DNA of 64,000 nt from Bacteroidota bacterium. GTDB taxonomy: Bacteria > Bacteroidota > Bacteroidia > Chitinophagales > Chitinophagaceae. The position numbers were made by a program, and so were the translations under genes. Under the pieces are notes generated by a model. That model was not told the DNA's origin. It saw nothing but the letters and a program-made list of their open reading frames with translations, and ran no database searches. Shown in pieces: positions 34,646 to 44,781 of this stretch. Location of the stretch: positions 62,001 through 126,000 of the forward strand of contig CANHGS010000005.1 in the NCBI GenBank assembly GCA_947460595.1, given 5' to 3'. The number at the start of each line of letters is the position of its first letter. Within the stretch, counting starts at the first letter, position 1.

Positions 34646-35410
34646 TTAGACTATAGTTAGTTCAATTCCCATTCCAGTTAACACTTCTACTATATGATCT
34701 GAAATGCCACTATCGGTTATAATTTGATCAACGTCTTCTAGTTTGCAAATTTTTCCATACCCTCTTTTCCCAAACTTGCTACTATCTGCTAGTACAATGG
34801 TTTTTTGAGAAGTTTGAATCATCACTCTATTCAATTGTGCCTCTGCTACATTAGTGGTAGTGAGTCCAAATTCTACGTCAACGCCATCTACTCCCAAGAA
34901 AAACTTACTACAGGAAAAATCGTCCAATATTTTTTCTGCATAACTGCCGGTAACCGAAGAAGAGTTTTTTCTAACCATGCCTCCTAATTGTAACACTTCA
35001 ATTTCTGAATGATTGATGAGTTCAGTAGACACATTTAAGGCAGCTGTAATTACGGTTAGATTTCCAATAGGCTTAATGCATTTTGCAAGCGCAAGCACGG
35101 ATGTACCTGATCCAATGATAATACAATCATTTTTTTCTATTAAGCCAGCTGCAAACGCAGCTATTTTAAATTTTTCGTCTGAGTTCAGTTTCTCTTTTTC
35201 ATTAACTGTTCTATCACCCGTATATGGATTTTTGATAGTGGCGCCACCATGTGTTCTATAGAGCAGATTTTTATCTTCTAATAATTTTAAATCCTTGCGA
35301 ATAGTCACAGAGGATACTTCTAATTGAGCACATAAGTCTAATACTTCTACACTACCCTGTTTTTGGAGTTTTTGTAAAATATGCGCATGACGGTCAGTAA
35401 GATTACTCAT
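34646..35410 (-). CDS. DeoR/GlpR-family transcriptional regulator
   Basis: The 254-aa protein has the DeoR N-terminal HTH (QGSVEVLDLCAQLEVSSVTI, RKDLKLLEDKNLLYRTHGGA) and a DeoRC sugar-phosphate sensor domain (IIIGSGTSVLALAKCI, LADSSKFG). GlpR-type members repress glycerol-phosphate genes until a phosphorylated effector binds. It is divergent from glpD, with 263 bp between the starts containing a TGTTTCA/TGAAACA inverted repeat. Repression of glpD and its own gene is the likely role, inferred from position. Confidence 0.85.
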   Translation of the reverse strand: MSNLTDRHAHILQKLQKQGSVEVLDLCAQLEVSSVTIRKDLKLLEDKNLLYRTHGGATIKNPYTGDRTVNEKEKLNSDEKFKIAAFAAGLIEKNDCIIIGSGTSVLALAKCIKPIGNLTVITAALNVSTELINHSEIEVLQLGGMVRKNSSSVTGSYAEKILDDFSCSKFFLGVDGVDVEFGLTTTNVAEAQLNRVMIQTSQKTIVLADSSKFGKRGYGKICKLEDVDQIITDSGISDHIVEVLTGMGIELTIV

Positions 35411-35629
35411 ATTGGTACCAATTGAAGCGCAATCTACAGGGGTTTTTAGTCAGTAATCACCTAGATAGTCCTGAAAATGTAAAAAATTAGGAAAAACAAC
35501 AGATTAACTAGCATCTGCATAAAAGCAAGGGATCTAAACTGTTTTGAAGTAAAATTCAATTGCTTTTGAAAGAAATATGGACAATTGCTTTTTGTTTTAA
35601 ATAATTGTGTTTACTTTCAAAATATATTA

Positions 35630-35663
35630 AAATGTTTCATTTTAAGTTTCAAGTGAAACATTT
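35630..35663. promoter_or_regulatory. Candidate DeoR/GlpR operator
   Basis: Perfect arms AAATGTTTCA (35630-35639) and TGAAACATTT (35654-35663) are separated by 14 bp. A third half-site makes a nested GTTTCA-AG-TGAAAC palindrome at 35646-35659. The site ends 10 bp before the glpD start, where bound repressor would block transcription. Confidence 0.55.
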
Positions 35664-35673
35664 ATAAGATTGT

Positions 35674-37269
35674 ATGAAAGACCTAAATCAAGGCATCACT
35701 AGAGTTAATGATTTGAGAATCAATTGTTTCAATGAGATTAATCATTTTGACAAACCATGGGATTTGGTGGTCATTGGCGGAGGGGCTACTGGATTAGGAA
35801 TTGCATTAGACGCCACCGCACGCGGTTATCGAGTTTTACTGGTAGAACAGTTGGACTTTGCCAAAGGAACTTCTAGTAGAAGTACCAAATTGGTACACGG
35901 CGGGGTTAGGTATTTAGCCAATGGTGATCTCAAGTTGGTAAGAGAAGCCAGTATTGAAAGAGGTAGACTTTACCAGAATGCTCCGCATTTAGTTAAAGAT
36001 CAATTGTTTATCATACCAGTATATTCTCTTTGGGAGCGCATAAAATATACCATTGGCTTAAAATGTTATGATTGGATTGCAGGTAAAAGGAGACTGGGTT
36101 CCTCCAGTTTTTTATCCAGATCCGAAACCTTACAACTAATGCCAGGCATTAAACAGGAAAATTTGATAGGGGGTGTCAGGTATCACGATGGTCAATTTGA
36201 TGACGCTAGACTTGCGTTAAATTTAGCACAGACCATTTGGGATCATGGTGGATACGCCATAAATTATTGTTCAGTGATTAATTTGCTCAAAAACGATAAA
36301 CAACAAATTTGCGGGGTCTCTTTAAAGGATATGGAAACAGAAAAAACCTATTCAATACAAGCCAAAGCAATAGTGAATGCTACTGGTGTTTTTGCAGATG
36401 ATATTCTGAGAATGGACAATCCTAACAATAGAAAAACATTGAGTGTTAGTCAAGGCGTGCATTTGGTATTGGATAAGTCTTTCTATTCTTCTCAAGAGGC
36501 TTTGATGATTCCGGAGACCAGCGATGGCAGGGTGCTTTTTGCCGTTCCTTGGCATGGTAAAGTAGTGGTTGGTACAACGGATACACCAGTAAAAGATGCT
36601 TCATTAGAACCCATTGCCTTAGAAAAAGAAATAGATTTTATTTTAGATACAGCAGGTCTTTACTTAAATAAAAAGCCAACACGTTCAGATGTATTAAGCG
36701 TGTTTGCTGGCCTTAGACCACTAGCTTCTCCAGAACGCGGAGAACAAAAAACAAAAGAGATTTCGCGTGGTCATAGAATATTGGTATCGCCTTCAGGACT
36801 ATTTACCATTATTGGAGGCAAGTGGACTACTTACCGAAAAATGGGGGAAGACATGGTCAACAGAATTGAACAAGAATTGCAATGGAAACCAAGAAAAACA
36901 AATACTGAAGCGCTTCCAATTCATGGATCTTCTGTAACTGCTGATTGGAATGATCCATTTTATTGTTATGGATCAGAAGCTCCTTATTTGCGTAAAATGA
37001 TGCATGAGTCAGCAGCTAATTGGATTAGTAAATGTTTACCTATTCATGAAGTGCAAATAATATGGGCTATTAGACATGAAATGGCAAGGACTTTAGAAGA
37101 TGTGTTGTCTAGAAGAACTAGGGCTTTGTTGCTAGATGCTAAAGAAAGTGCACGCATTGCAAGACCCGTGGCCATAATCATGGCAAGGGAAATGGGTAAG
37201 GATGAAAAATGGGTGAACAGTCAAGTAGCTGACTATTTGCATTTAGCAGAACAGTATACTTTAAATTAG
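35674..37269 (+). CDS. glpD: Glycerol-3-phosphate dehydrogenase, FAD-dependent
   Basis: The 531-aa protein carries the FAD-binding start WDLVVIGGGATGLGIALDAT (about 30-49) and the GlpD signature GTSSRSTKLVHGGVRYL (about 72). Substrate-site and C-terminal features follow: GLRPLAS, IIGGKWTTYRKMGED and the helical DAO_C domain (AIRHEMARTLEDVLSRRTRA). It oxidises glycerol-3-phosphate to dihydroxyacetone phosphate at the membrane and reduces quinone. It is 36 bp upstream of a glycerophosphodiester phosphodiesterase that makes its substrate, so the two form a pathway unit. Confidence 0.93.
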   Translation: MKDLNQGITRVNDLRINCFNEINHFDKPWDLVVIGGGATGLGIALDATARGYRVLLVEQLDFAKGTSSRSTKLVHGGVRYLANGDLKLVREASIERGRLYQNAPHLVKDQLFIIPVYSLWERIKYTIGLKCYDWIAGKRRLGSSSFLSRSETLQLMPGIKQENLIGGVRYHDGQFDDARLALNLAQTIWDHGGYAINYCSVINLLKNDKQQICGVSLKDMETEKTYSIQAKAIVNATGVFADDILRMDNPNNRKTLSVSQGVHLVLDKSFYSSQEALMIPETSDGRVLFAVPWHGKVVVGTTDTPVKDASLEPIALEKEIDFILDTAGLYLNKKPTRSDVLSVFAGLRPLASPERGEQKTKEISRGHRILVSPSGLFTIIGGKWTTYRKMGEDMVNRIEQELQWKPRKTNTEALPIHGSSVTADWNDPFYCYGSEAPYLRKMMHESAANWISKCLPIHEVQIIWAIRHEMARTLEDVLSRRTRALLLDAKESARIARPVAIIMAREMGKDEKWVNSQVADYLHLAEQYTLN

Positions 37270-37305
37270 GCTTGAGATAAAACTATTTGAGTATAAAATA
37301 ATCAG

Positions 37306-38220
37306 ATGAAGCAACTATACCTATATGCACTATTGTTTGTTTTGATCCTGTCTTGTGTGGGCACTAAGAAATTACAACAATCTACTGATGCATTTGATTT
37401 TCAGGCGCATCGTGGTGGAAGAGGGTTGATGCCAGAAAATACCATTCCCGCTATGTTACAGGCCATGGATTTTCCTGAACTCAAAACATTAGAAATGGAT
37501 GTAGTGGTATCAAAAGACGGACAATTGGTTGTGTCTCATGATCCTTTTTTTAATGCTGCAATTACTACCAAGTCTAACGGCGAATTTCTAACAAGTCAAG
37601 AGGCTTCAAAGCTAATCCTGTTCCAGATGGATTATGACCAAATTATCAAGTATGATGTTGGCATGAAACCACACCCTGATTTTCCAAGACAAGCAAAAAT
37701 GGCTGTAACTAAACCACTTCTTGCTAATTTGATTGATTCAGTGATGCAAAAGGCAGCCCAATTAAAAAGAACTATTACTTTTAATATAGAAATCAAATCT
37801 AAAAAAGCAACAGATAATATTAACCACCCAGCGCCTGAACCTTTTGCAGATAAACTTGTGGGCGTATTGCAAAAAAAGCGGGTATTGGAATATTGCGTTA
37901 TTCAAAGTTTTGATCCAAGACCTTTACAATATATTCACAGGCGTTATCCTACCGTAAAAACATCTTTCTTGGTAGACAAGAATGGAGGAGATAAAGTAAA
38001 TGAGCAGATTCAAAAACTTGGATTTGAACCAAATGTTTATAGTCCAGTTTATGGAATAGTTACAAAAGAGCTTGTAGAAGCCTGTCATAGCAAAAACATG
38101 AAAGTGGTTCCTTGGACAGTAAATTCACCGGATGAAATTCAAAAACTGGTAGACTTAGGAGTTGATGGTGTTATCTCAGATTATCCGGACATTTTTCAAA
38201 AAATAAAACTCAAACTTTAA
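37306..38220 (+). CDS. Glycerophosphodiester phosphodiesterase lipoprotein
   Basis: The 304-aa protein has a lipobox (LILSCVGTKK) and the GDPD barrel motifs FQAHRGGRGLMPENTIPAML near 31, EMDVVVSKDGQLVVSHDP near 65 and FNIEIKSKK near 168, ending WTVNSPDEIQKLVDLGVDGV. It hydrolyses glycerophosphodiesters to glycerol-3-phosphate plus an alcohol, in the periplasm or at the cell surface. The product feeds GlpD encoded upstream. A SusC/SusD pair follows on the same strand after 161 bp. Confidence 0.9.
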   Translation: MKQLYLYALLFVLILSCVGTKKLQQSTDAFDFQAHRGGRGLMPENTIPAMLQAMDFPELKTLEMDVVVSKDGQLVVSHDPFFNAAITTKSNGEFLTSQEASKLILFQMDYDQIIKYDVGMKPHPDFPRQAKMAVTKPLLANLIDSVMQKAAQLKRTITFNIEIKSKKATDNINHPAPEPFADKLVGVLQKKRVLEYCVIQSFDPRPLQYIHRRYPTVKTSFLVDKNGGDKVNEQIQKLGFEPNVYSPVYGIVTKELVEACHSKNMKVVPWTVNSPDEIQKLVDLGVDGVISDYPDIFQKIKLKL

Positions 38221-38320
38221 AATGAGTATGCCCCCATTAATAAACCGTTTCTAAATAGTGAATAATCAATTGTTATTGATTTGTTCATTTGAGTATGACA
38301 ATTTAATAATAATCAAACTG

Positions 38321-38328
38321 TAATTTTG
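38321..38328 (+). promoter_or_regulatory. Possible -7 element of the susC promoter
   Basis: TAATTTTG fits the Bacteroidota -7 consensus TAnnTTTG and lies 53 bp upstream of the susC ATG. No convincing -33 TTTG is found at the normal distance, so the call is weak. Confidence 0.3.
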
Positions 38329-38381
38329 CACTCCCTGGAATTTAAATATACATCCCAATCATTATCAGCAATAACAATCAA

Positions 38382-41300
38382 ATGAAAAAAAAGAGATTCC
38401 TACTTAAAGAGTTATTTGTAGCAATACTGTTGCTCTTCTCCTCTGCGGTAATAGCCCAGACTGGCATAAAAGTCAGTATAAGTGGCGTTGTTACGGATTC
38501 TGCCAAGAAGCCAATGGCCGGAGTTGCGGTATCGGTAAACAAAAAAGCTATTGCAGTTACCAGTCTAGAAGGTAAATTCAATGCTAGCGTAGAAAAAGGC
38601 AGTAAACTACTTTTTTCTTCTGTTGATTATCAACCGTTTTTATATACGGCTACTACAAATGCAGCCAATATAAATATTACGCTTGCACAAAGTGCGGCAA
38701 GCACTTTGGACGATGTGGTAGTAACAGCTTTGGGTATTTCTAGAAAGGAGAGATCCCTTGGTTACGCTGCAACAACATTGCAGACAGAACAATTAACGGA
38801 CGCTAAGTCTGCCAACTGGACAGACGCCCTTTCTGGTAAAGTGGCCGGTTTAAATATGATTCGTTCTGGTAGCGGCCCAACTGGTTCCAATAAAATTATC
38901 CTAAGAGGAGAGAACAACCTAACCGGGGATAATGAAGCGCTGATAGTAGTGGATGGAGTAGTAATTAACCAAGGTAGTGGTAGAAGGTCTGCTATTTCTG
39001 GTGAAACTGCTTATGGTACAGGCAGTGATAATATGCCAGCTGACTACGGCAGTAGTGTTAACGATATTAACCCAGAAGATATTGAAACTGTAACTGTACT
39101 TAAAGGACCAGGTGCAGCGGCGCTATACGGACAACGTGGTGCCAATGGCGCCATTATCATCACTACCAAATCTGGTAGTTCAAAAAGAAAAGGGCTTGGT
39201 GTTACATTTAGTTCCAATATCAATATGGAAACCATCAACCGTTGGCCCGACCTGCAATACGAGTATGGCCAGGGTCTAGCTGGCGCGCCTTATTATTCTT
39301 ATGGTGCTTCTGCAGATGGAGCAAGTACCAGTGCAACAAGTTCTGCTTATGGTCCAAGATTTAATGGACAATCTTTCTATCAGTTTGACCCTATTACACA
39401 GAAACAAGGAACTGCAAAAACACCATGGGTACCTTATGTGAACGGTAACAGAAATTACTTTGAAGACGGACATACTGTTACCAATACGGTTAGTGTTGAT
39501 GGAGGCACTGACAAAACTTCTGCCCGCTTCTCTGTGACCAACGTAAAGAACGATTGGATTACCCCCAACACGGGTTATGGCAGAAATACTGTTTCACTTT
39601 CTGTTAATTCAAAAGTGAATGACAAATTACAGATTTCATCTAAAATTAATTATACCAATAAGTTCAGTGATAACTTACCCGGAGCTGGTTATGGTAACCA
39701 ATCTATCATGTATTGGTATATATTCTGGCAACCAAGTGCAGACCCTGAATGGTTAAGAAACTATTGGGTGCTTGGACAAGAAGGGAAGAAGATTGCATTT
39801 CCTTTTAGTAGTTTCCCTGAGAACCCTTATGCCATTGCAAATGAATTCATCAATAGTTCTAATAGACATAATATTACTGGAAATATTCAAGCTTCTTATA
39901 GCCTTACAAAAGATTTAAATCTACAATTAAGAACTACTATTGACCTTTCAAATGAGGCGCGTGCTCAAAAAAGACCATATGACGCAGGTTCTAAATTGGT
40001 GAAAGGAAGTTATCGTACACAAAATATTTTCTCCTATGAGGCCAGTTCTGATTTCTTGATTAAGTATAACAAGAAAGTCAGCAATAACTTTGAATTTTCC
40101 ATTACTGGTGGTGGAAGTATGTTGAACAATACGTATAATAGAGATGAGAATAGAGCAGACTCCTTAATTTATCCTGGTATTTATTCCTTTGCCAATGCTG
40201 CTGGTCCCTTAGTAGCTATGCCCTATAGTAGTAAATACACTATCAACAGTTTTTACGGAGTAATCACTACTGCATTTTACAAGTACCTCTATCTAGACTT
40301 AACAGCCAGACAAGACTGGAACAGTGTATTAGCTACACCAGAGCGAACTAGTAATGCGGGGTTTTTCTATCCATCTGCTAACTTGAGTTTTGTATTATCA
40401 GATGCCGTTAAACTACCCTATAGTATCAATTTTGCCAAATTGCGTTTTTCTGCTTCTAGCGTGGGAAGTGGTGGAACTACTCCTTATCTTACTGCCTACA
40501 ACTATGAAACAGCAGGTAGTTTGTTTAGTGGTGGTTTACAAACCCCATCGCTTCTAGCAAATCCCAACTTGAGACCCCTTAGAACCATTACTTATGAAGC
40601 GGGTGCCAATGTTAAAATGTTCAAGAATAGGTTAAACTTTGACTTGGCTGTTTATACTGGAAATACAAAAGACCAGCACTTGAGAAGAATCTTGGATAGG
40701 TCTGCTGGTTATACCCAAGTATTGATTAATGGAGGTCGTGTAAACAATAGTGGTATTGAATTAGCTGTAAACGGATCTCCCATTAAATCTAAAACCTTTA
40801 CTTGGAATACTGGAATAATTTTCTCTGCAAACAAGAATCAAATTAAAGAATTACTAGACAGTTCAGTTGTTTTGCAAACAGGCCCGGTGGGTGGCGGCCA
40901 AATTGTTGCTCAAGTGGGTGGAAGTATGGGTGATTTATATGGAAGAGGATATGTAAGGAATGCAGATGGTCAAGTGGTGTATGACGCAGCAACGGGAAAT
41001 GCTCTAATTTCTCAAGATGTTATTTATCTAGGAAATACCATTCCAAAATACAAGATTGGATTTACCAATGATTTTGCCTACAAACAATTCAAATTGAGTT
41101 TCTTATTTGATGCGCAGGTTGGAGGTGTTGCGCATTCCTTGATGAACTATAAATTAGCGGAACAAGGGAAAAGCAGCATCACTATTCCTGGTAGATACAA
41201 TGGTATTATTGGGAATGGCGTAGTATTGGGCTCCGATGGAAAATACAAACAGAATGATGTAATTGCATCTAATATTGATGAATATTATCGTTCTCATTAT

Positions 41301-41579
41301 GGTATTGACAATGCAGAGGGAAGTACATTTAGTACAGACTTTATCAAGTTCAGAGAAGCGAGGCTTGATTTTACTTTTAGTCCTAATCTGATTAAAAAAT
41401 TGCATCTTCAAAAAGCAACCATTGGTGTTTATGGCAGGGATCTATTTATCTGGTCTCCATGGCCCATGTTTGATCCAGAATTTGGAACACTGAGTGGTAC
41501 CGATATTGTTAGGGGATTTGAGACTGGTCAATTTCCATCTACCAGAACCCTTGGCGTTAACCTAGTTGTTGGCTTCTAA
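38382..41579 (+). CDS. SusC/RagA-family TonB-linked outer-membrane transporter
   Basis: The 1065-aa protein has a signal peptide (LLLFSSAVIAQ), a carboxypeptidase-regulatory-like N-domain (about 30-105, ISGVVTDSAKKPMAGVAVSV), a plug domain (about 112-260, with ALIVVDGVVI and GAAALYGQRGANGAIIITT, the SusC signature) and a long beta-barrel ending in NLVVGF. It imports a ligand through the outer membrane using TonB energy. SusD is encoded 11 bp downstream. The linkage to a GDPD and glpD suggests that the ligand may contain glycerophosphate, but a glycan is the more usual ligand and the sulfatase further on would suit that. Confidence 0.93.
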   Translation: MKKKRFLLKELFVAILLLFSSAVIAQTGIKVSISGVVTDSAKKPMAGVAVSVNKKAIAVTSLEGKFNASVEKGSKLLFSSVDYQPFLYTATTNAANINITLAQSAASTLDDVVVTALGISRKERSLGYAATTLQTEQLTDAKSANWTDALSGKVAGLNMIRSGSGPTGSNKIILRGENNLTGDNEALIVVDGVVINQGSGRRSAISGETAYGTGSDNMPADYGSSVNDINPEDIETVTVLKGPGAAALYGQRGANGAIIITTKSGSSKRKGLGVTFSSNINMETINRWPDLQYEYGQGLAGAPYYSYGASADGASTSATSSAYGPRFNGQSFYQFDPITQKQGTAKTPWVPYVNGNRNYFEDGHTVTNTVSVDGGTDKTSARFSVTNVKNDWITPNTGYGRNTVSLSVNSKVNDKLQISSKINYTNKFSDNLPGAGYGNQSIMYWYIFWQPSADPEWLRNYWVLGQEGKKIAFPFSSFPENPYAIANEFINSSNRHNITGNIQASYSLTKDLNLQLRTTIDLSNEARAQKRPYDAGSKLVKGSYRTQNIFSYEASSDFLIKYNKKVSNNFEFSITGGGSMLNNTYNRDENRADSLIYPGIYSFANAAGPLVAMPYSSKYTINSFYGVITTAFYKYLYLDLTARQDWNSVLATPERTSNAGFFYPSANLSFVLSDAVKLPYSINFAKLRFSASSVGSGGTTPYLTAYNYETAGSLFSGGLQTPSLLANPNLRPLRTITYEAGANVKMFKNRLNFDLAVYTGNTKDQHLRRILDRSAGYTQVLINGGRVNNSGIELAVNGSPIKSKTFTWNTGIIFSANKNQIKELLDSSVVLQTGPVGGGQIVAQVGGSMGDLYGRGYVRNADGQVVYDAATGNALISQDVIYLGNTIPKYKIGFTNDFAYKQFKLSFLFDAQVGGVAHSLMNYKLAEQGKSSITIPGRYNGIIGNGVVLGSDGKYKQNDVIASNIDEYYRSHYGIDNAEGSTFSTDFIKFREARLDFTFSPNLIKKLHLQKATIGVYGRDLFIWSPWPMFDPEFGTLSGTDIVRGFETGQFPSTRTLGVNLVVGF

Positions 41580-41590
41580 ATCAAAATACT

Positions 41591-43138
41591 ATGAAACAGA
41601 ATATGTATAAAATATCTTCAATAATCTTGTTATTTAGTTTAGTGATTTCTTCCTGCACCAAAAATTTTCAGGAAATCAACACTGATAAAAATAATATCCC
41701 TAATGCTTTGCCACAGCAATTGTTGGCACCTGCATTGGTAGGTACACTTACCTATAATATGATCCGAAATAGGAACTTCAATAATGAGTTGATGCAAGTA
41801 ACCATTAATCAGAGTGACGCGGAAGGTCAAGTATTTAGGTATGACTATCGTTCTAACTGGTCTGACTATCTCTATAACGGACTTTATTCTGAGTTGACCA
41901 ACTTTAAAGCCATCTACAAGCTTTCTAGTGATAGTGGAACCAACTATAACAAATCTTACATGGGTATTTCACTTATTTGTCAGTCATGGATGTATTCCAT
42001 TTTAACTGATACCTATGGCGATGTACCTTATTTTCAATCTAATGCAGGAAAGGATTCTTTGAACTATGAACCTAGGTTTGATAGACAAAAATTAATCTAT
42101 CAAGACTTATTTGCAAAACTAGAACAGGCAAATACTTTGCTCAGTGCAAATACCGCTATTATTGCATCATCTGATCCAGTATATGGCGGAAATATTTCTA
42201 GGTGGCGCAAATTTGGAAACGCTCTTTATTTGCGTTTACTCTTGAGGGTCTCTGGTAAAACAGAGTTGACTGCAACTGTGGCAGCAAAGATTAAAGAGAT
42301 GGTTGATACCAGTCCTGATAATTACCCTGTTTTTACAAGTAATGATGAATCTGCCATTTTAAAATGGACTGGCACGGCGCCTTATACTTCACCATATATA
42401 GCTGTTAGGGAACAAGATTTTAGAGCACCTGGTTTGGCAACATTTTTCTTACAAAATTTGACCAACTGGAATGATCCTAGAATTGATATTCCAACCTATG
42501 GCTCAAACGGATTTAATAGATGGGGTATTATTCCTTTTCAGGGCGCCTATTTAGGTTTGCCGGGTGGATATGCTGCAGGTGAAAATCCAACCAAAAAGTC
42601 CTATTTTTCTTCTAACACTTCTATTGTTTCCTTGCAAACCGATCCGCTCACAGGGATGATGATGAATTATGCTGAATTAAAATTTATTTTGTCAGAAGCT
42701 GCTGTTAGAGGATGGATTAGTGGTTCAGCAGAAACCTACTATAACGATGGTGCTCTTAATAGCATCACGCTTTGGTTACCACAATGGCCAACTACCATTA
42801 ATAGTCAAACTGGATTGCTAAATAGTATTTCTACCTTCTTGATTGCTGGTGATATACAATGGAACAATGCAGCCACGCTGGATGATAAATTAGAGCGGAT
42901 TCATTTGCAGAAATATTACGCATTGTTTTTAGCAGACCTACAACAATGGTTTGAATACAGAAGAACGGGACATCCAAAATTGCCCAGGGGGAATGGACTT
43001 AAAAATAATGGTGTAATGCCCGCACGTATGGCTTATCCAGTCTATGTGCAATCGGCAAACCCCACCAATTACCAAATAGCCGTTGGAGCCCAAGGCCAAG
43101 ACCTGATTTCAACACAAGTTTGGTGGCAAAAACCCTAA
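41591..43138 (+). CDS. SusD/RagB-family outer-membrane lipoprotein
   Basis: The 515-aa product has a lipobox (LVISSCTKNFQEINTDKN), the typical start of the SusD-like 2 group, and helical TPR-type repeats. The segment MNYAELKFILSEAAVRGW near 357 is a SusD family mark. The protein caps the SusC barrel and binds the ligand. It follows susC by 11 bp and must be co-transcribed with it. Confidence 0.9.
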   Translation: MKQNMYKISSIILLFSLVISSCTKNFQEINTDKNNIPNALPQQLLAPALVGTLTYNMIRNRNFNNELMQVTINQSDAEGQVFRYDYRSNWSDYLYNGLYSELTNFKAIYKLSSDSGTNYNKSYMGISLICQSWMYSILTDTYGDVPYFQSNAGKDSLNYEPRFDRQKLIYQDLFAKLEQANTLLSANTAIIASSDPVYGGNISRWRKFGNALYLRLLLRVSGKTELTATVAAKIKEMVDTSPDNYPVFTSNDESAILKWTGTAPYTSPYIAVREQDFRAPGLATFFLQNLTNWNDPRIDIPTYGSNGFNRWGIIPFQGAYLGLPGGYAAGENPTKKSYFSSNTSIVSLQTDPLTGMMMNYAELKFILSEAAVRGWISGSAETYYNDGALNSITLWLPQWPTTINSQTGLLNSISTFLIAGDIQWNNAATLDDKLERIHLQKYYALFLADLQQWFEYRRTGHPKLPRGNGLKNNGVMPARMAYPVYVQSANPTNYQIAVGAQGQDLISTQVWWQKP

Positions 43139-43182
43139 TCGTTTCTGAATTAAAAACTGTTGTAAGACACAATCATACAAAC

Positions 43183-44709
43183 ATGAAAAAAATAATATCA
43201 ATCCCCCTCTTTTTACTGACTTTGGTCATGGTTTGGAGTTGCAATAAAAATGGCAATTATCCGGGAGGTGTGGTCAGTCCTTATATTTCTATTTACGATG
43301 TAAAGGATTTGTATAAAGGAACAGATGTAACCCTAACTAAAGACAAATTGTACGGGTCAAGTAAGATTACTGGAGTGGTGGTTTCTGACCATTCAGGTAA
43401 AAACCTTCCAGCAGGTTTACTTGTGATGCAAGACAAGCGAAGGCTATCTGAATTGCGTGGCATTTCTATCAATATTGGAAATGATGCCGCCAACTATGTT
43501 CCAGGTGATTCCTTGATAGTAGACATTGAAGGCGGGATTCTAAAAAGGGATAATGGCATAATGCAAATTACCGGAGTTGCATCCTCAAATATTAAGAAAG
43601 TTTCTTCCGGAAATGCACTACCTGTAAACAGGATACCTTCCAACCTGATTCTTGCCAATCCAGACAAATATGAAGGCACGTTGGTAGTAATAGTAAAAGC
43701 TGGGTTCAATCCACTACCTGGCCCAACAGATGTATTGTCGGGAGATAAATTATTGAATGATGGTTTTTCTGACCTTACTTTACGCACAGAAGCAGCGGCA
43801 ACATTTGCATCAAACAAAGCTCCTTTTCTGGCAAATTTCTATGGAATAGTATTCAATAAATTGGTTAATGACAACCAGCTTCAACCGCAGTTACGCATGA
43901 GAACTGGAGTAGATGCAGTAGTCCTTAGTTCTACCATAAATGTATCGCCTGTAATCATAACTGGTTTTATCAGTGATGTTTCGGGTACGGATGGCAATTT
44001 TGAATACATTCAATTAATGGCAACTCAAGACATTAATTTTGCAACTACTCCTTATTCAGTTGTAGTTACCAATAATGCCAATGCGTCTACGCCAACAGGA
44101 TTCCCTACTAATGGTTGGGCAATGGGTGGACTTAGAACGTACAAGATGAATCTTAATACTGGAACAGTTACCAAGGGTAGTTTTTTCTATGTAGGTGGAA
44201 CAGGTAAGTTAATCAATGGCACAGGCTCAACCAACATCGCGGCAGCTAACTGGATCAAAGCTTATAATTACACAACCACAGATGGAGAAGGGTTTGGCAC
44301 CAAAACTTCTGGATTGTTTGCCAATAGTGGTAATGCTTCAGGACTGGCTGTGTTTAGCGGTACAACAGTAACTGCGGCTACGGTTCCAGTTGACGTTCTC
44401 TTTGTTGCAACAGGCGGAAGTCTATACACCACAACGCCATCAGTCATGGGGTATAGAATCTGTAATACTGATTGGTATGATATCAAGAATCCCATTACAC
44501 TAGAAGACCAACCATTTTACAGAGCAGGATCCAATACCATTAACATGTCTTATACAACTTCCGATCTTGGATACTTTTATAAAATGGGCGGTGAATATAG
44601 TGTGTCACTTGGTAGATGGATGAAGGCAAGAAGTCAGAACAACGTGCTCTTAACCAAAACATCTGTGCTGAGTGAAATTGAAGGTACAGGATCAACCGTT
44701 TTGAAATAA
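43183..44709 (+). CDS. DUF5689-type surface lipoprotein of the SusCD locus
   Basis: The start at 43183 (MKKIISIPLFLLTLVMVWSC) gives a lipoprotein of 508 aa; the frame opens earlier at 43120 but that would overlap susD and hide the lipobox. The N-part matches DUF5689 (YISIYDVKDLYKGTDVTLTK, GVVVSDHSGKN), predicted as an OB-like beta domain. The rest is beta-rich and Thr/Ser/Asn-rich. DUF5689 proteins are often the third gene of SusCD loci and are thought to be surface ligand-binding proteins. A terminator follows directly, so susC-susD-this gene is one unit. Confidence 0.75.
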   Translation: MKKIISIPLFLLTLVMVWSCNKNGNYPGGVVSPYISIYDVKDLYKGTDVTLTKDKLYGSSKITGVVVSDHSGKNLPAGLLVMQDKRRLSELRGISINIGNDAANYVPGDSLIVDIEGGILKRDNGIMQITGVASSNIKKVSSGNALPVNRIPSNLILANPDKYEGTLVVIVKAGFNPLPGPTDVLSGDKLLNDGFSDLTLRTEAAATFASNKAPFLANFYGIVFNKLVNDNQLQPQLRMRTGVDAVVLSSTINVSPVIITGFISDVSGTDGNFEYIQLMATQDINFATTPYSVVVTNNANASTPTGFPTNGWAMGGLRTYKMNLNTGTVTKGSFFYVGGTGKLINGTGSTNIAAANWIKAYNYTTTDGEGFGTKTSGLFANSGNASGLAVFSGTTVTAATVPVDVLFVATGGSLYTTTPSVMGYRICNTDWYDIKNPITLEDQPFYRAGSNTINMSYTTSDLGYFYKMGGEYSVSLGRWMKARSQNNVLLTKTSVLSEIEGTGSTVLK

Positions 44710-44730
44710 TCATGTATTCCATATTTACAT

Positions 44731-44768
44731 AAAATGAAAAGTCTCCACTTGGGGGCTTTTCATTTTTT
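44731..44768 (+). terminator. Intrinsic terminator after the SusCD unit
   Basis: AAAATGAAAAGTCTCC pairs with GGGGGCTTTTCATTTT (two G-U pairs) around a short loop, followed by a T run. An ATG at 44734 lies inside the stem, so it is not the start of the sulfatase gene. Confidence 0.85.
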
Positions 44769-44781
44769 CAAACCTTCCACT

